From NCBI GenBank assembly GCA_900116395.1, contig FPAN01000004.1, forward strand, positions 1 to 64,000: 64,000 nucleotides of DNA. Direction: 5' to 3'. The stretch comes from Lachnospiraceae bacterium XBD2001 (GTDB taxonomy: Bacteria > Bacillota > Clostridia > Lachnospirales > Lachnospiraceae). A program made the position numbers and the translations under genes. The notes beneath the pieces are model-generated. The model searched no databases and was not told where the DNA came from. It saw nothing but the letters and a program-made list of their open reading frames with translations. This document shows positions 45,994-55,229 of the stretch, one piece after another (the stretch's first letter is position 1; each line of letters begins with the position of its first letter).

Positions 45994-46840
45994 TGTTTTT
46001 CCCCTCTTGCTTTCTTAATCGGTAATCACTTGGTGTCATGTTCCGCTGCCTATGGAAGGTTTTGGAAAAATATAAGCTATTGTCAAATCCTACGGAATTG
46101 GCAATGGCCGTAATGGAGAGATTGGTATTCTCCAATAAATAGCATGCTTGTCTCAGACGAAAGTCCGTCAGATACTCCTTGGGCGACTGGCCTAAGACGG
46201 TGCGAAACGACCGGAAGAGCTGGCTACGGCTTAATCCCACATAATCCGCAATATTCTCAATGGTAATGGGATAGGAATAATTGGCCGAAATGTACTCGAT
46301 GCTCTTCTGGACGTAGGACTGTCCGGTATTGGTGTGACTCCGGCCCGCAGATGCATGTAGGAAACTGGATAACATGGTATACAGACGTCCCGTCATCTCC
46401 ACCGCATGATTGAAATCATTGCCGCTGGCTGCATAGATGGCACGAATTTCGTCGCAGATGCGCGCTCCGCCGTCCACGCCGAAGATGACCGGTTCCTCTC
46501 TGGTAAAATCCGTTGCTTCCAGAATAATGGCCGCATCGGAACCGTTAAATCCCACCCAGGCATACTCCCAGGGTTCGCTTGCATCCGCTTCGTAGCTTAC
46601 CACCGAACCCGGATAAACCAAGAAGGCATCTCCGGCCCCAAGTTCATAATCCCGGTGGTCATAGTGGTAACGTCCCTTGCCACGAATCACATAGTGAATC
46701 AGGTAATGATCCCGAATTCCCGGGCCCCACACATGGGACGCCTTGCACTTCTCAATGCCCACGTTGTAGACCTGCAGGGATACCAGTTCCCGCTCGGTTG
46801 CCTTATATGAAGTTTTGTATTCGTCCATATTTTTGTTCAT
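45968..46840 (-). CDS. AraC-family regulator
   Basis: The product has about 290 residues: an N-terminal cupin sensor (HYVIRGKGRYHYDHRDYELG near 40-60) and a C-terminal double helix-turn-helix (ENIADYVGLSRSQLFRSFRT and ITAIANSVGFDNSLYFSKTF). The layout matches sugar-responsive AraC activators. The start is uncertain: ATG at 46840 (GAGG 8 bases upstream) is preferred over the one at 46864, which also has a fair ribosome site. It overlaps the GH25 gene and is divergent from galE, so either may be a target. Confidence 0.88.
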   Translation of the reverse strand: MNKNMDEYKTSYKATERELVSLQVYNVGIEKCKASHVWGPGIRDHYLIHYVIRGKGRYHYDHRDYELGAGDAFLVYPGSVVSYEADASEPWEYAWVGFNGSDAAIILEATDFTREEPVIFGVDGGARICDEIRAIYAASGNDFNHAVEMTGRLYTMLSSFLHASAGRSHTNTGQSYVQKSIEYISANYSYPITIENIADYVGLSRSQLFRSFRTVLGQSPKEYLTDFRLRQACYLLENTNLSITAIANSVGFDNSLYFSKTFHRQRNMTPSDYRLRKQEGKNNEKQQKKS

Positions 46841-46990
46841 AGGCATATCCTCTAAAGGTATCATACGTCTTCTCCCATACTGCTGCAACATTTTTACATA
46901 TCTACAAAACTTTTTGTACTAGGCTTTTTTCCAAGAATGGTCTATAGTATAGGAAGATTAAGAAGCAAACGTTTCTAAGGAGGTATAACA

Positions 46991-48007
46991 ATGGCTATAT
47001 TGGTTACCGGCGGTGCCGGCTACATTGGAAGTCATACCTGTGTTGAATTACTGAACGCCGGCTATGACGTTGTTGTATATGATAACTTATCAAATTCTTC
47101 CGAGAAGTCTCTCGAGCGCGTGGAAGCAATCACCGGCAAGAAGGTGACCTTCTATAAGGGTGACATCTTAGACCGTGAGCGTCTCGAAGAAGTCTTTGCA
47201 AAAGAGCAGTTAGACAGCTGCATCCACTTCGCCGGATTGAAGGCCGTTGGTGAATCCGTTGCCAAGCCTTGGGAATATTATGAGAATAACATTGCAGGTA
47301 CCCTTACCCTGGTTGATGTAATGCGTAAGCACAACTGCAAGAATATTATTTTCTCCTCTTCCGCTACCGTATACGGTGATCCGGCAGAGATTCCGATTAC
47401 TGAGAATTGCCCGAAGGGACAGTGCACCAACCCTTACGGTTGGACCAAGTCCATGTTAGAGCAGGTATTAAGCGACATCCAGAAGGCAGATCCGGAATGG
47501 AATGTCATCCTGCTTCGTTACTTCAACCCAATCGGTGCACACCAGAGCGGTACCATGGGTGAGAACCCGAACGGTATTCCGAACAACCTGATGCCATACA
47601 TCACCCAGGTTGCTGTTGGTAAGTTGGAGCAGCTTGGTGTCTTCGGTGATGATTACGATACTCCGGACGGAACCGGTGTCCGCGATTACATCCATGTAGT
47701 AGACTTAGCACTTGGCCACGTGAAGGCTCTGAAGAAGATTGAAGAGAATGCAGGTCTTTGCATCTACAACTTAGGAACCGGTCACGGCTATAGCGTTCTT
47801 GATATTGTGAAGAATTTCGAAGCTGCCAACGGCATTAAGATTCCTTATGTGATTAAGCCACGTCGTGCAGGGGATATTGCTACCTGCTACTGTGACCCAT
47901 CCAAGGCAGAGCGTGAGCTTGGCTGGAAGGCTCAGTACGGTATTCGCGAGATGTGTGCGGACTCCTGGAGATGGCAGAAGAATAACCCGAACGGTTACGA
48001 AGACTAA
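46991..48007 (+). CDS. galE: UDP-glucose 4-epimerase
   Basis: The 338-residue protein has the NAD-binding [11 protein letters not shown], the catalytic SSSATVYGD serine and the [11 protein letters not shown]yr-x3-Lys, and the GalE C-terminal [12 protein letters not shown]. It interconverts UDP-glucose and UDP-galactose for the Leloir pathway and cell-surface sugars. AAGGAGG lies 7 bases before the ATG. It is monocistronic and ends at a strong terminator. Confidence 0.96.
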   Translation: MAILVTGGAGYIGSHTCVELLNAGYDVVVYDNLSNSSEKSLERVEAITGKKVTFYKGDILDRERLEEVFAKEQLDSCIHFAGLKAVGESVAKPWEYYENNIAGTLTLVDVMRKHNCKNIIFSSSATVYGDPAEIPITENCPKGQCTNPYGWTKSMLEQVLSDIQKADPEWNVILLRYFNPIGAHQSGTMGENPNGIPNNLMPYITQVAVGKLEQLGVFGDDYDTPDGTGVRDYIHVVDLALGHVKALKKIEENAGLCIYNLGTGHGYSVLDIVKNFEAANGIKIPYVIKPRRAGDIATCYCDPSKAERELGWKAQYGIREMCADSWRWQKNNPNGYED

Positions 48008-48020
48008 ATTGCATAAAAAA

Positions 48021-48059
48021 TCCGGGCAATTCCATTACGGAACTGCCCGGATTTTTTTT
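48021..48059 (+). terminator. Terminator of galE
   Basis: TCCGGGCA pairs with TGCCCGGA (with an inner TCC/GGA pair) and is followed by eight T. A second hairpin, CGGCGCAGG/CCTGCGTCG at 48074-48101 with one G-U pair, follows in the gap and has no T run. Confidence 0.9.
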
Positions 48060-48224
48060 GCCATAAAACACAGCGGCGCAGGTACCATAGGTCCTGCGTC
48101 GTCATGCCTCGTTGGGGGGAAAACTAGAGATGTATTATATATAACATATGAATGGTCACAAAAAGGACACACTCAGACACATTTTTTCAAAAAATTTAAA
48201 AATAATTATATCTCTATCAGAAAA

Positions 48225-50066
48225 TTACCACCTGCGGCTCTTTCTTCCCCGATACAACCAAGGCTGTGCCAGCTTCTTATCGTGACAGGTATTGCAGATG
48301 CGATACGGATTATTCCAGGCAAGTTCCTTGCCACACATCTCACAATGCCGCATCGGCAGGTTCTGTTCTCCCAGAATCTCCGCCATACGGTCGGAAATCT
48401 CCCGCTTCCGCTCTAAGATTCGAGGCAAATCCTCCTCCACACCGAACCTTGTGGTATAGAAATTCGCCAAATCACAGATCTGATGCTTCAACTCCAAGGT
48501 TGCCAGCGGCTCCTTGTCATAAATCTCCGGAAGGATTTCGTCTAACGGTGTTCCGATTCCCTCCACCTCCGACTGGAAGAGGCGCAACCAGATTGCGTAG
48601 AGTTCCGGACTCTTCTCATTAAACGGAATGGTTAAAAACTGATAAATCAGATTCTTATCATCCGTATATTTCTCTAAGGTCTTACAGAGCTTAATCTCAC
48701 GCTCGATTTTCGCCTTGGTGTATAACTCTCCACTGGCCATCTGATCCCACTGGGACAACGTCTCGGAGAGAAGTCCGTTCAAGGAGATCAACTCCTCCGG
48801 GAACTTCAGCACTGCCTGCTTCAGTGGCGGCACAATTGCATCCACCTCTTCCGCAATCTGCTTCTTATCGAACTGGGCCGTATAGTAACCCACATCGAAG
48901 CTTCCACGACGTCCGGCACGTCCGGCAATCTGCTGGATTTCTTTGGCATTCAAAGGGCGCTTATTCTTCCCATCGAATTTCTCATTCTCTAGGAATACCA
49001 CTCGACGAATCGGAAGGTTCATACCCATTCCGATGGCATCCGTCGCTACAATCACCCGATTCTCTCCCCGAAGAAAACGATCCACCTCACGGGTACGCAC
49101 ATCATAAGGAAGGGAACCGTAGATGACGCTGCAAGAGATACCCAGCCGCTGCAGTTCCGCCGCACAGGCCAGCACCATTTTCTTGGAAAAAACAATCAGT
49201 GCATCATGGTCCGTTACATCCTGCGGGAATACAAAATGTCCCTTCTCCATGGTAAGCGGTGTCGCACGATGATGCTCCACAATCTCATAGGTATCTCCAC
49301 ATTCTTCGATTAACTGTATCACCAACTTGGTAGCATAGGCTGCCATACAGACATGAATACGTCTGGCCGGTACCCCAAGCAATGCTCTCGTCCAGGCGCC
49401 GCCCCGCTCCGTATCTTCAATCATCTGAGCCTCGTCGATCACTGCCAGGTCATAGTCCTTCAGCACGGATAACATCTCTACCGTGGACGCCTGATGGGTT
49501 GCCCCCGGCATACGAATGGCTTCTTCACCGGTAATCATATTGCAAGGCACCCCTGCTGCATTGCTCTTCTCAAATACCTCGAATGCCAACAGACGAAGAG
49601 GCGCTAAGTAAATGGCATTCTCCGCCTTCTTAAACTCCTCTAGCGCTTCGTAGGTCTTACCGGAATTGGTAGGTCCCACGTGGAGAATAAAATGCCGGTG
49701 CATTCTTCTGGCATGGGGATAGAGATCAATGGGATTCTCCGGAATCTCTTTTAGGATATCTTCTCTTAGAATCCGGCGCTTCTCTTCTAAGTTCTTCCGT
49801 TCCTTCAGCATGGTCACTTCATGGACATAGTGCTCATACTCGGCCTTCAACATGGGAGATTTCTTGTTGTGATAGAGTTCCTGCAGTTCTTCGTTGGCAC
49901 GATATGCGATTTCTAACTGCTTCTTGCCTTCTTCCGACTTAAAAAACTTGGCACGTCTGGCATTCCGGTGCTTCCCGCCGGTGATGACCTGATGTCCCAA
50001 TTCTTTTCGAATCTTATATTTTTTGTTGCGGATTCTTCGCTCCACATATTGTTCAAACGTCAGCAT
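48225..50066 (-). CDS. Suv3-like DEAH-box RNA helicase
   Basis: The 613-residue protein has a basic coiled N-terminal region (1-125), then Walker A GPTNSGKTY, Walker B VIDEAQ, motif V VATDAIGMGMN and motif VI QQIAGRAGRRG. A helical C-terminal part ends in a four-cysteine knuckle (C-x2-C and C-x2-C around CEMCGKEL and CNTC). This order matches Suv3 helicases, known best as the mitochondrial RNA degradosome helicase. A role in RNA turnover is inferred. It stands alone between convergent galE and the divergent S-component gene. Confidence 0.85.
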   Translation of the reverse strand: MLTFEQYVERRIRNKKYKIRKELGHQVITGGKHRNARRAKFFKSEEGKKQLEIAYRANEELQELYHNKKSPMLKAEYEHYVHEVTMLKERKNLEEKRRILREDILKEIPENPIDLYPHARRMHRHFILHVGPTNSGKTYEALEEFKKAENAIYLAPLRLLAFEVFEKSNAAGVPCNMITGEEAIRMPGATHQASTVEMLSVLKDYDLAVIDEAQMIEDTERGGAWTRALLGVPARRIHVCMAAYATKLVIQLIEECGDTYEIVEHHRATPLTMEKGHFVFPQDVTDHDALIVFSKKMVLACAAELQRLGISCSVIYGSLPYDVRTREVDRFLRGENRVIVATDAIGMGMNLPIRRVVFLENEKFDGKNKRPLNAKEIQQIAGRAGRRGSFDVGYYTAQFDKKQIAEEVDAIVPPLKQAVLKFPEELISLNGLLSETLSQWDQMASGELYTKAKIEREIKLCKTLEKYTDDKNLIYQFLTIPFNEKSPELYAIWLRLFQSEVEGIGTPLDEILPEIYDKEPLATLELKHQICDLANFYTTRFGVEEDLPRILERKREISDRMAEILGEQNLPMRHCEMCGKELAWNNPYRICNTCHDKKLAQPWLYRGRKSRRW

Positions 50067-50221
50067 GCCAATCCCCTGGTTCGTTACATATTCTTCTTAC
50101 GATTTTACAATATTCTAGTGACCAAGAAAAGCGGTTTTACTTGTATCCGGGCGGCATTTGTGTTACCTTTTTTGTGCAATGTATCTCGTATGAAGAGAAC
50201 GTCAGCAGGAGGATTTATATT

Positions 50222-50815
50222 ATGAATACAAAAACTAAGACACAGCAAATGGTTGGAACCGCTGTACTGATTGCATTGGTAGTCGTACTCCAGGTAGTGG
50301 CAAGCTCTATTCCGTGGCCATTTTCCTTCAAGCCAACCTTCGCATTGATTCCGGTTATTATCGGTGCCATTCTCTATGGTCCGGCCACCGGCGCATTACT
50401 GGGCTTCGTGTTCGGTGCAGTTGTTACTGCTTCCGTTGTTTCCGGAGCAGATGTAGGCGGCGCTATGATGTTGGCACAGAATCCGGTTGCTACCGTAGCA
50501 ATCTGCCTTGGCAAGAGTACCATCGCAGGTTTCGTATCCGGTATTGTAGCCCACAAGCTGTCTTCTAAGAATATGACATTATCCGTCATCTTGGCAGCAC
50601 TGCTTACTCCGGTATGCAACACCGGTGTGTTTGTACTGGGTGTATCCTTGTTCTTCCTGGATTTGATTCAGTCATGGGCAGGGGATCAGGCCGTTGGAAG
50701 CTTCATCGTATTCGGTTTGGTCGGTGTGAACTTCTTATTCGAAGTACTCTTCGATATTATTCTTGCTCCAATCATCATCCGTATCATTGGGGCCATCAAG
50801 AAATCAAATCACTAA
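50222..50815 (+). CDS. ECF transporter substrate-specific (S) component
   Basis: The ATG at 50222 has AGGAGG 9 bases upstream and gives 197 residues with six membrane helices. The profile is that of ECF S-components: FKPTFALIPVIIGAILYGPATGALLGFVFGA in the second and third helices. S-components bind a vitamin or metal and use a shared EcfAAT energiser, which is not in this window. The substrate is not evident, and I saw no riboswitch in the 155-bp leader. Confidence 0.82.
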   Translation: MNTKTKTQQMVGTAVLIALVVVLQVVASSIPWPFSFKPTFALIPVIIGAILYGPATGALLGFVFGAVVTASVVSGADVGGAMMLAQNPVATVAICLGKSTIAGFVSGIVAHKLSSKNMTLSVILAALLTPVCNTGVFVLGVSLFFLDLIQSWAGDQAVGSFIVFGLVGVNFLFEVLFDIILAPIIIRIIGAIKKSNH

Positions 50816-50822
50816 TATACTG

Positions 50823-50852
50823 CAGCGGCGACTCTTCGCCGCTGTTTTTTTC
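50823..50852 (+). terminator. Terminator of the S-component gene
   Basis: CAGCGGCGA pairs with TCGCCGCTG and is followed by eight T. Confidence 0.9.
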
Positions 50853-50932
50853 TTAGCTTGTTTCCCCTGCCCTACTAATGGTAAAATAGAGGTGAACAAG
50901 GTCGGGGGATATAAGTGATTTGGGGTAATCAT

Positions 50933-52849
50933 ATGGTTTGGAATCTCGATTTCGATATTAGCGCATGGTTTGTGGCCGTTGTGCTGATTATGTACTACGT
51001 CTCTAGACGTAACCTTCCGATTCTTCGTAACCGGGCTTTTTTTGGTGTCATGATTTCTACCTTGGTACTGGCCAGTCTTGACATCATCGCATCTATTACC
51101 GCAAGCTTCCCGGAGCGGTATTCCACAACGACCAATTACACATTGAATGTGATTTACTATATTGCTCTCGCAGCATGTCCTTATGTATTTTCCTTATTTG
51201 TTACCTTTGTCATTCACCGCAACCGCACCTGGTTCTTCCCCCTTGCGGTCCATTCCATTCCGTTTCTGTTTATGTTTGCCCTATCCATTACTGCGCCTTG
51301 GAACGGCTTTATTTTCTCTTTGGATGAAATGGGTGTCTTCCACTATGGTCCGGGACGCGATTTCTTCTTCTGGGAATACTTCATCTATATGGCGCCCTGT
51401 ATTCCATATGTTGCTGTCTTCGGTCGGGAAAAGTTGCAGGCCGGTCATCGCCGGGCCATCTATCTCTACGTCATCGTTGCCCTCTTAGGAAATTGGTTGC
51501 AGATGTATGTCATGCTCTATCATCAGGTCATTTCCCTCTGTAATATGATTAGTATTCTGGTGGTTTTTCTTACCTTCCAGGGGCCGGATTATTACCGGGA
51601 ACGACGTACCGGTTTCTTCGATGCAAGAGGCTTACAGCTTGTGATTACCGAGCAATTGCAGAATGAGGATTATCTGCCCTTCGCCGGATTTGTTCTGGAG
51701 AACTATCGTACACTGAAAAATTCCTATTCAGAGGAAGTTGTAACCTCCCTGTTGCGACAGCTGTCCGGTTTCTTACGCACCGTATGCAAAGATGAACCAA
51801 CCTTCTATCTGCGCAACGGTATTTTCCTAATGTTACTTGCACCGGACAAAGATCCCATCGCCATGCGGGACCGTATCGAGGAACGGTTGAAGAAGCCGTT
51901 TTACTACAATCAAAACGAGTATATTCTTCACCCGAGGTTCTTCTACAATCCGGGATTGATTCATTACAAGAGCTATGAAGAAACCCGGTCTACCGTCCTG
52001 GTTGCCATCGAGCAAGCCATGCATACAGACAACTCCGGTTCGCTGTTGATTAATGAGGAGATGTATCGCACGGCCACACGAACCTTCGCCGTGGATCATG
52101 CCATGGAGTATGCACTGCGAAACCAGTCCCTGCAGATATATTATCAACCGATTCATTCCACCGACGATGGTCGTGTGGTATCTGCAGAAGCTTTGGCCCG
52201 CATTCAGGATGAAGAATTAGGACTTCTCATGCCGGATGAATTCATTCCACTGGCGGAACGCAACGGAAGTATTTTCCGTCTGGGGGAGCAGGTTTTTGAA
52301 AAAGTCTGCAAGTTCATACAGACCCATGACATGAAGGAATTGGGACTGAATTACATCGAAGTGAATCTGTCACCGCTGCAGATTGCACGTTCCAATACGG
52401 CAGACCGTTATCTGGAGATACTGGACCGCTATGCCATTGACCCGTCCTACATCAATCTGGAGATTACCGAGACGGAAAATGCAGAGAACGAGTTCACCTA
52501 TGAGAATATTCGCAAGCTCTCCGCCAGAGGGATTCGTTTCTCCTTAGACGATTACGGCACCGGATATTCCAACTTGATTAATACCATCGTGCTTCCTTAC
52601 TCGATTATTAAGATTGACAAGAATATTGTGCAGGCCTATCTGTCCAGCGACAGTCACATCCTACAACACTTAGTACACCACTTTACAGTCTTAGGTAAGG
52701 AAGTGGTTGCGGAAGGTGTGGAAACACAGGAAATGGCCGATATCTTAACAGATATCGGATGCCAATATCTACAAGGCTTCCTCTACAGCAAGCCCATTCC
52801 AACAGAAGAATTCATCGATTATTTATATGAACAAAAAGAGAACTCGTAA
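50933..52849 (+). CDS. Membrane EAL-domain protein, probable c-di-GMP phosphodiesterase
   Basis: The ATG at 50933 is preferred over a GTG at 50915 because the resulting N terminus (MVWNLDFDISAWF) aligns residue for residue with the paralogue at 6244 (MQYNMNFDIAAIF). The 638-residue protein has seven membrane helices, a degenerate GGDEF-like part, and an EAL domain with SAEALARI, VNLSPLQ, EITETEN, LDDYGTGYSN, IKIDKN, AEGVETQ and QGF, so phosphodiesterase activity is likely. The stop codon lies inside its terminator stem. Confidence 0.9.
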   Translation: MVWNLDFDISAWFVAVVLIMYYVSRRNLPILRNRAFFGVMISTLVLASLDIIASITASFPERYSTTTNYTLNVIYYIALAACPYVFSLFVTFVIHRNRTWFFPLAVHSIPFLFMFALSITAPWNGFIFSLDEMGVFHYGPGRDFFFWEYFIYMAPCIPYVAVFGREKLQAGHRRAIYLYVIVALLGNWLQMYVMLYHQVISLCNMISILVVFLTFQGPDYYRERRTGFFDARGLQLVITEQLQNEDYLPFAGFVLENYRTLKNSYSEEVVTSLLRQLSGFLRTVCKDEPTFYLRNGIFLMLLAPDKDPIAMRDRIEERLKKPFYYNQNEYILHPRFFYNPGLIHYKSYEETRSTVLVAIEQAMHTDNSGSLLINEEMYRTATRTFAVDHAMEYALRNQSLQIYYQPIHSTDDGRVVSAEALARIQDEELGLLMPDEFIPLAERNGSIFRLGEQVFEKVCKFIQTHDMKELGLNYIEVNLSPLQIARSNTADRYLEILDRYAIDPSYINLEITETENAENEFTYENIRKLSARGIRFSLDDYGTGYSNLINTIVLPYSIIKIDKNIVQAYLSSDSHILQHLVHHFTVLGKEVVAEGVETQEMADILTDIGCQYLQGFLYSKPIPTEEFIDYLYEQKENS

Positions 52850-52878
52850 GCATATCACAATGCTTACGAGTTCTTTTT
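52841..52878. terminator. Terminator overlapping the EAL stop codon
   Basis: AACTCGTAAGCA pairs with TGCTTACGAGTT and is followed by CTTTTTAT. The stem contains the TAA of the upstream gene and runs up to the end of the convergent kinase-like gene. Confidence 0.88.
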
Positions 52879-53491
52879 ATTTATGAACCATGTACCACTG
52901 GCGGATATAGTCCGCTATGATTGGGACTAAATCCCGAATCTCAAACTGGCTGGTATTGATACACAAATCGTAATTGCTCTTATCGCCCCAGGCATTGCTG
53001 CCATAGAGGGAATAGTATCTGGCACGGTCACTGTCGATGCGCTTCATCTTCCGTTCCAAGTCATGATCGGAGAGTGCTTCCTCTTCCGGTCCTAAGCGTC
53101 TGCACCGCTCTAACTTGGAAGATAAATCCGCATAAACAAAAATACGGAAAGGATCGTAATCCTCAAGGATTACATCCGCAGCACGTCCGACAATAATGCA
53201 GTTCCCACGGTCCGCAAATTCCTTCAGCAGGCTCTGCTGTCGGGACATGAGATGGGACTGTGGATTGGGCAGATTCTGGTAGTAATAGAAGCTGCGCCCG
53301 TAATGCAATGGAATCTGCGGAATAATGCCCTGATTCAAGGTCTCCTCCACCACATCTTCCTGCATGTTGTTCTCGTTAGCGATGGTGGTCACAATCTCCC
53401 GGTCAATATAGGTCAGGTTCAGCTTGTCCGCTAACCGCTTGCCCACTTCACGACCACCGCTTCCGAATTCTCGACTAACCGTAATAATCAT
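52877..53491 (-). CDS. Cytidylate kinase-like P-loop protein
   Basis: The 204-residue protein starts MIITVSREFGSGGREVGKRL, the P-loop variant of the cytidylate-kinase-like family, then has DREIV and GRAADVIL, and a lid-like RRLGPEE-RKMKRIDSDRARYY. The family is common in Firmicutes; the substrate is uncertain because it differs from true Cmk. It overlaps the sensor kinase gene by ATGA and is the last gene of the efflux operon, an unexpected partner. Confidence 0.85.
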   Translation of the reverse strand: MIITVSREFGSGGREVGKRLADKLNLTYIDREIVTTIANENNMQEDVVEETLNQGIIPQIPLHYGRSFYYYQNLPNPQSHLMSRQQSLLKEFADRGNCIIVGRAADVILEDYDPFRIFVYADLSSKLERCRRLGPEEEALSDHDLERKMKRIDSDRARYYSLYGSNAWGDKSNYDLCINTSQFEIRDLVPIIADYIRQWYMVHK

Positions 53492-54501
53492 AAGTTCCCC
53501 CTGTTCATCGGTAGAATGATTTCATACATGGTAGACCAAGAGGTCTCTGTTGTAGGCAACAGGCGAATCTTGCCGCCGTGTGCTGTAACGACCCGCTTGG
53601 CTACCGATAATCCCAAGCCGGTTCCATGCTTGCTGTTGCGGGATTCATCTCCCACAACAAACGGTTCAAAGATATGCTCCCGAATCTCCTCCGGAATGCC
53701 CTCTCCGTCATCGCCTAAGCGAATCCGCACCTGATGCTTCTCCCGCAGAAATTCCATACCCACAAAAATCGTGGTCGGTGGGGCATTGTGTCGAATGGTA
53801 TTGGTAATAATATTTTCAAATACCCGGCACAGCTCCACGTGATCAAATGGCATATAAATCGGTTGTTCCGGAATATCCACATCCAACTCGTATCCTGCCA
53901 CTTCCAGTTCCTCGTACTTGCCGGCCACATACTCCCGCACGTACTCCGACAGATCTCCCGGTTCCATGGTCAGCTGGAATTCCGGGTGTTCCAAGCGGCT
54001 GTACTGGTAGAATTCATTGATCAAATCTGCCAGGCGATTGGACTTCTGATAAATGGTGTTTAGGTACTTGTCCATATGCTCTTCGGACACCATACCATCT
54101 ACGATTGCCTTGCTGTATCCCTGAATCACCGTAATCGGTGTTTTCAAATCATGGGAAATATCTGCCAGCATTTTCTGTCTGGCTGCCTCAACTTCCCGTT
54201 CTTCCCTACGAATCCGTCGCCCCATCACAATGGAGAAAATCACCGCCAACAGCAAGAAGGAAAGCACCATCATGGCAAAGGAAATTGCAATGATGCGGTC
54301 AATCTGCGCCTGCATGGCCCCCAACTGTTCCATGGTCAGGCTCGTATAATCCACTTCATCATAAAAATGATCGGTAATGTGCATCAGTTCCAACAAGGTT
54401 CCGACGAAAATCAACCCCACCAAGAATATGAAAAAGATATAGCTCCCCACCAAACGAAGGTATAGGTTTTTCCGCTTTCTCAGTCTCAGACACTTTTTCA
54501 T
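53488..54501 (-). CDS. Sensor histidine kinase of the efflux operon
   Basis: The 337-residue kinase has two membrane helices (about 13-35 and 70-92) around a short extracytoplasmic loop, a HisKA domain with ADISHDLKTPITVIQGYS (phosphoacceptor near His116) and an ATPase domain with NIITNTIRHN, DDGEGIPEE and GTGLGLSVAK. The short sensory loop suggests sensing within or at the membrane, as in antimicrobial-peptide detection kinases. It overlaps the response regulator gene by 4 bp. Confidence 0.92.
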   Translation of the reverse strand: MKKCLRLRKRKNLYLRLVGSYIFFIFLVGLIFVGTLLELMHITDHFYDEVDYTSLTMEQLGAMQAQIDRIIAISFAMMVLSFLLLAVIFSIVMGRRIRREEREVEAARQKMLADISHDLKTPITVIQGYSKAIVDGMVSEEHMDKYLNTIYQKSNRLADLINEFYQYSRLEHPEFQLTMEPGDLSEYVREYVAGKYEELEVAGYELDVDIPEQPIYMPFDHVELCRVFENIITNTIRHNAPPTTIFVGMEFLREKHQVRIRLGDDGEGIPEEIREHIFEPFVVGDESRNSKHGTGLGLSVAKRVVTAHGGKIRLLPTTETSWSTMYEIILPMNRGNL

Positions 54502-55208
54502 TGTTTCTCAATCTTATAGCCCAGTCCCCGAACCGTCTTTAGGTATCTCGGGTTCTTGCTATCCTCCTCAATCTTCTCCCGCAACTTGGAGATGTGTACC
54601 ATCATGGTATTATCATCACTCTCGAAGTATTCGCCCTTCACGTTCTCATAGATCTGAACTTTGGTGAATACATGACCGGGATGCTCCATCAGCATGGCAA
54701 GAATCTTATACTCCGTTGGAGTCAGCGGAATCTCTTCACCATTCCGGAACAACTGCAGGGAATCTCCGTGAAGTTCCAAATCTCCCACCCGAAGGATCTT
54801 GGATGCAGTGTTTTCTGTAGTTGCATCGTTCAATCGATAGAATCGGCGCAGGTTGGAATTCACTCTGGCCACCACTTCCAAGGGGTTAAAGGGCTTCGCC
54901 AGGTAATCATCCGCACCTAAGTCCAATCCTAAGATTTTGTCGCTGTCCTGATTCTTGGCAGACAGGATAATAATCGGAATATTATTGTTTTCCCGAATTT
55001 TCTTGGTTAACTCATATCCGTTCATCCGGGGCATCATAATATCCAACAGTGCAAGATCCACGTCGTTGTGCTGCAACAGGTCATAGGCCTCTACCCCGTC
55101 CCCGGCTGCCAGCACATGGTATCCTGCATTTTCCAAATATAATTTGAGGAGCTCTACGATGTCCGCATCGTCCTCAGCAATTAGTATGGTATAGACTTTG
55201 TCTGCCAT
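54498..55208 (-). CDS. OmpR/PhoB-family response regulator of the efflux operon
   Basis: The 236-residue protein has a receiver (LIAEDDADIVELL, phosphoacceptor in LALLDIMMPRMNG near 55, LSAKN, AKPFNPLEV) and a C-terminal winged helix (ITLTPTEYKILAML-like EIPLTPTEYKILAML and RGLGYKIE). OmpR-type proteins bind direct repeats with a 10-11 bp period; exactly such a repeat stands upstream of the operon at 58881-58900. Confidence 0.94.
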   Translation of the reverse strand: MADKVYTILIAEDDADIVELLKLYLENAGYHVLAAGDGVEAYDLLQHNDVDLALLDIMMPRMNGYELTKKIRENNNIPIIILSAKNQDSDKILGLDLGADDYLAKPFNPLEVVARVNSNLRRFYRLNDATTENTASKILRVGDLELHGDSLQLFRNGEEIPLTPTEYKILAMLMEHPGHVFTKVQIYENVKGEYFESDDNTMMVHISKLREKIEEDSKNPRYLKTVRGLGYKIEKQ

Positions 55209-55229
55209 CGTAGGCTCCTCTCTTATCTT

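Noticed and set aside
50067..50221. Vitamin riboswitch in the leader of the ECF S-component gene
   Set aside because: I could not find the conserved cores of TPP, FMN, folate or cobalamin riboswitches in the 155 bp.
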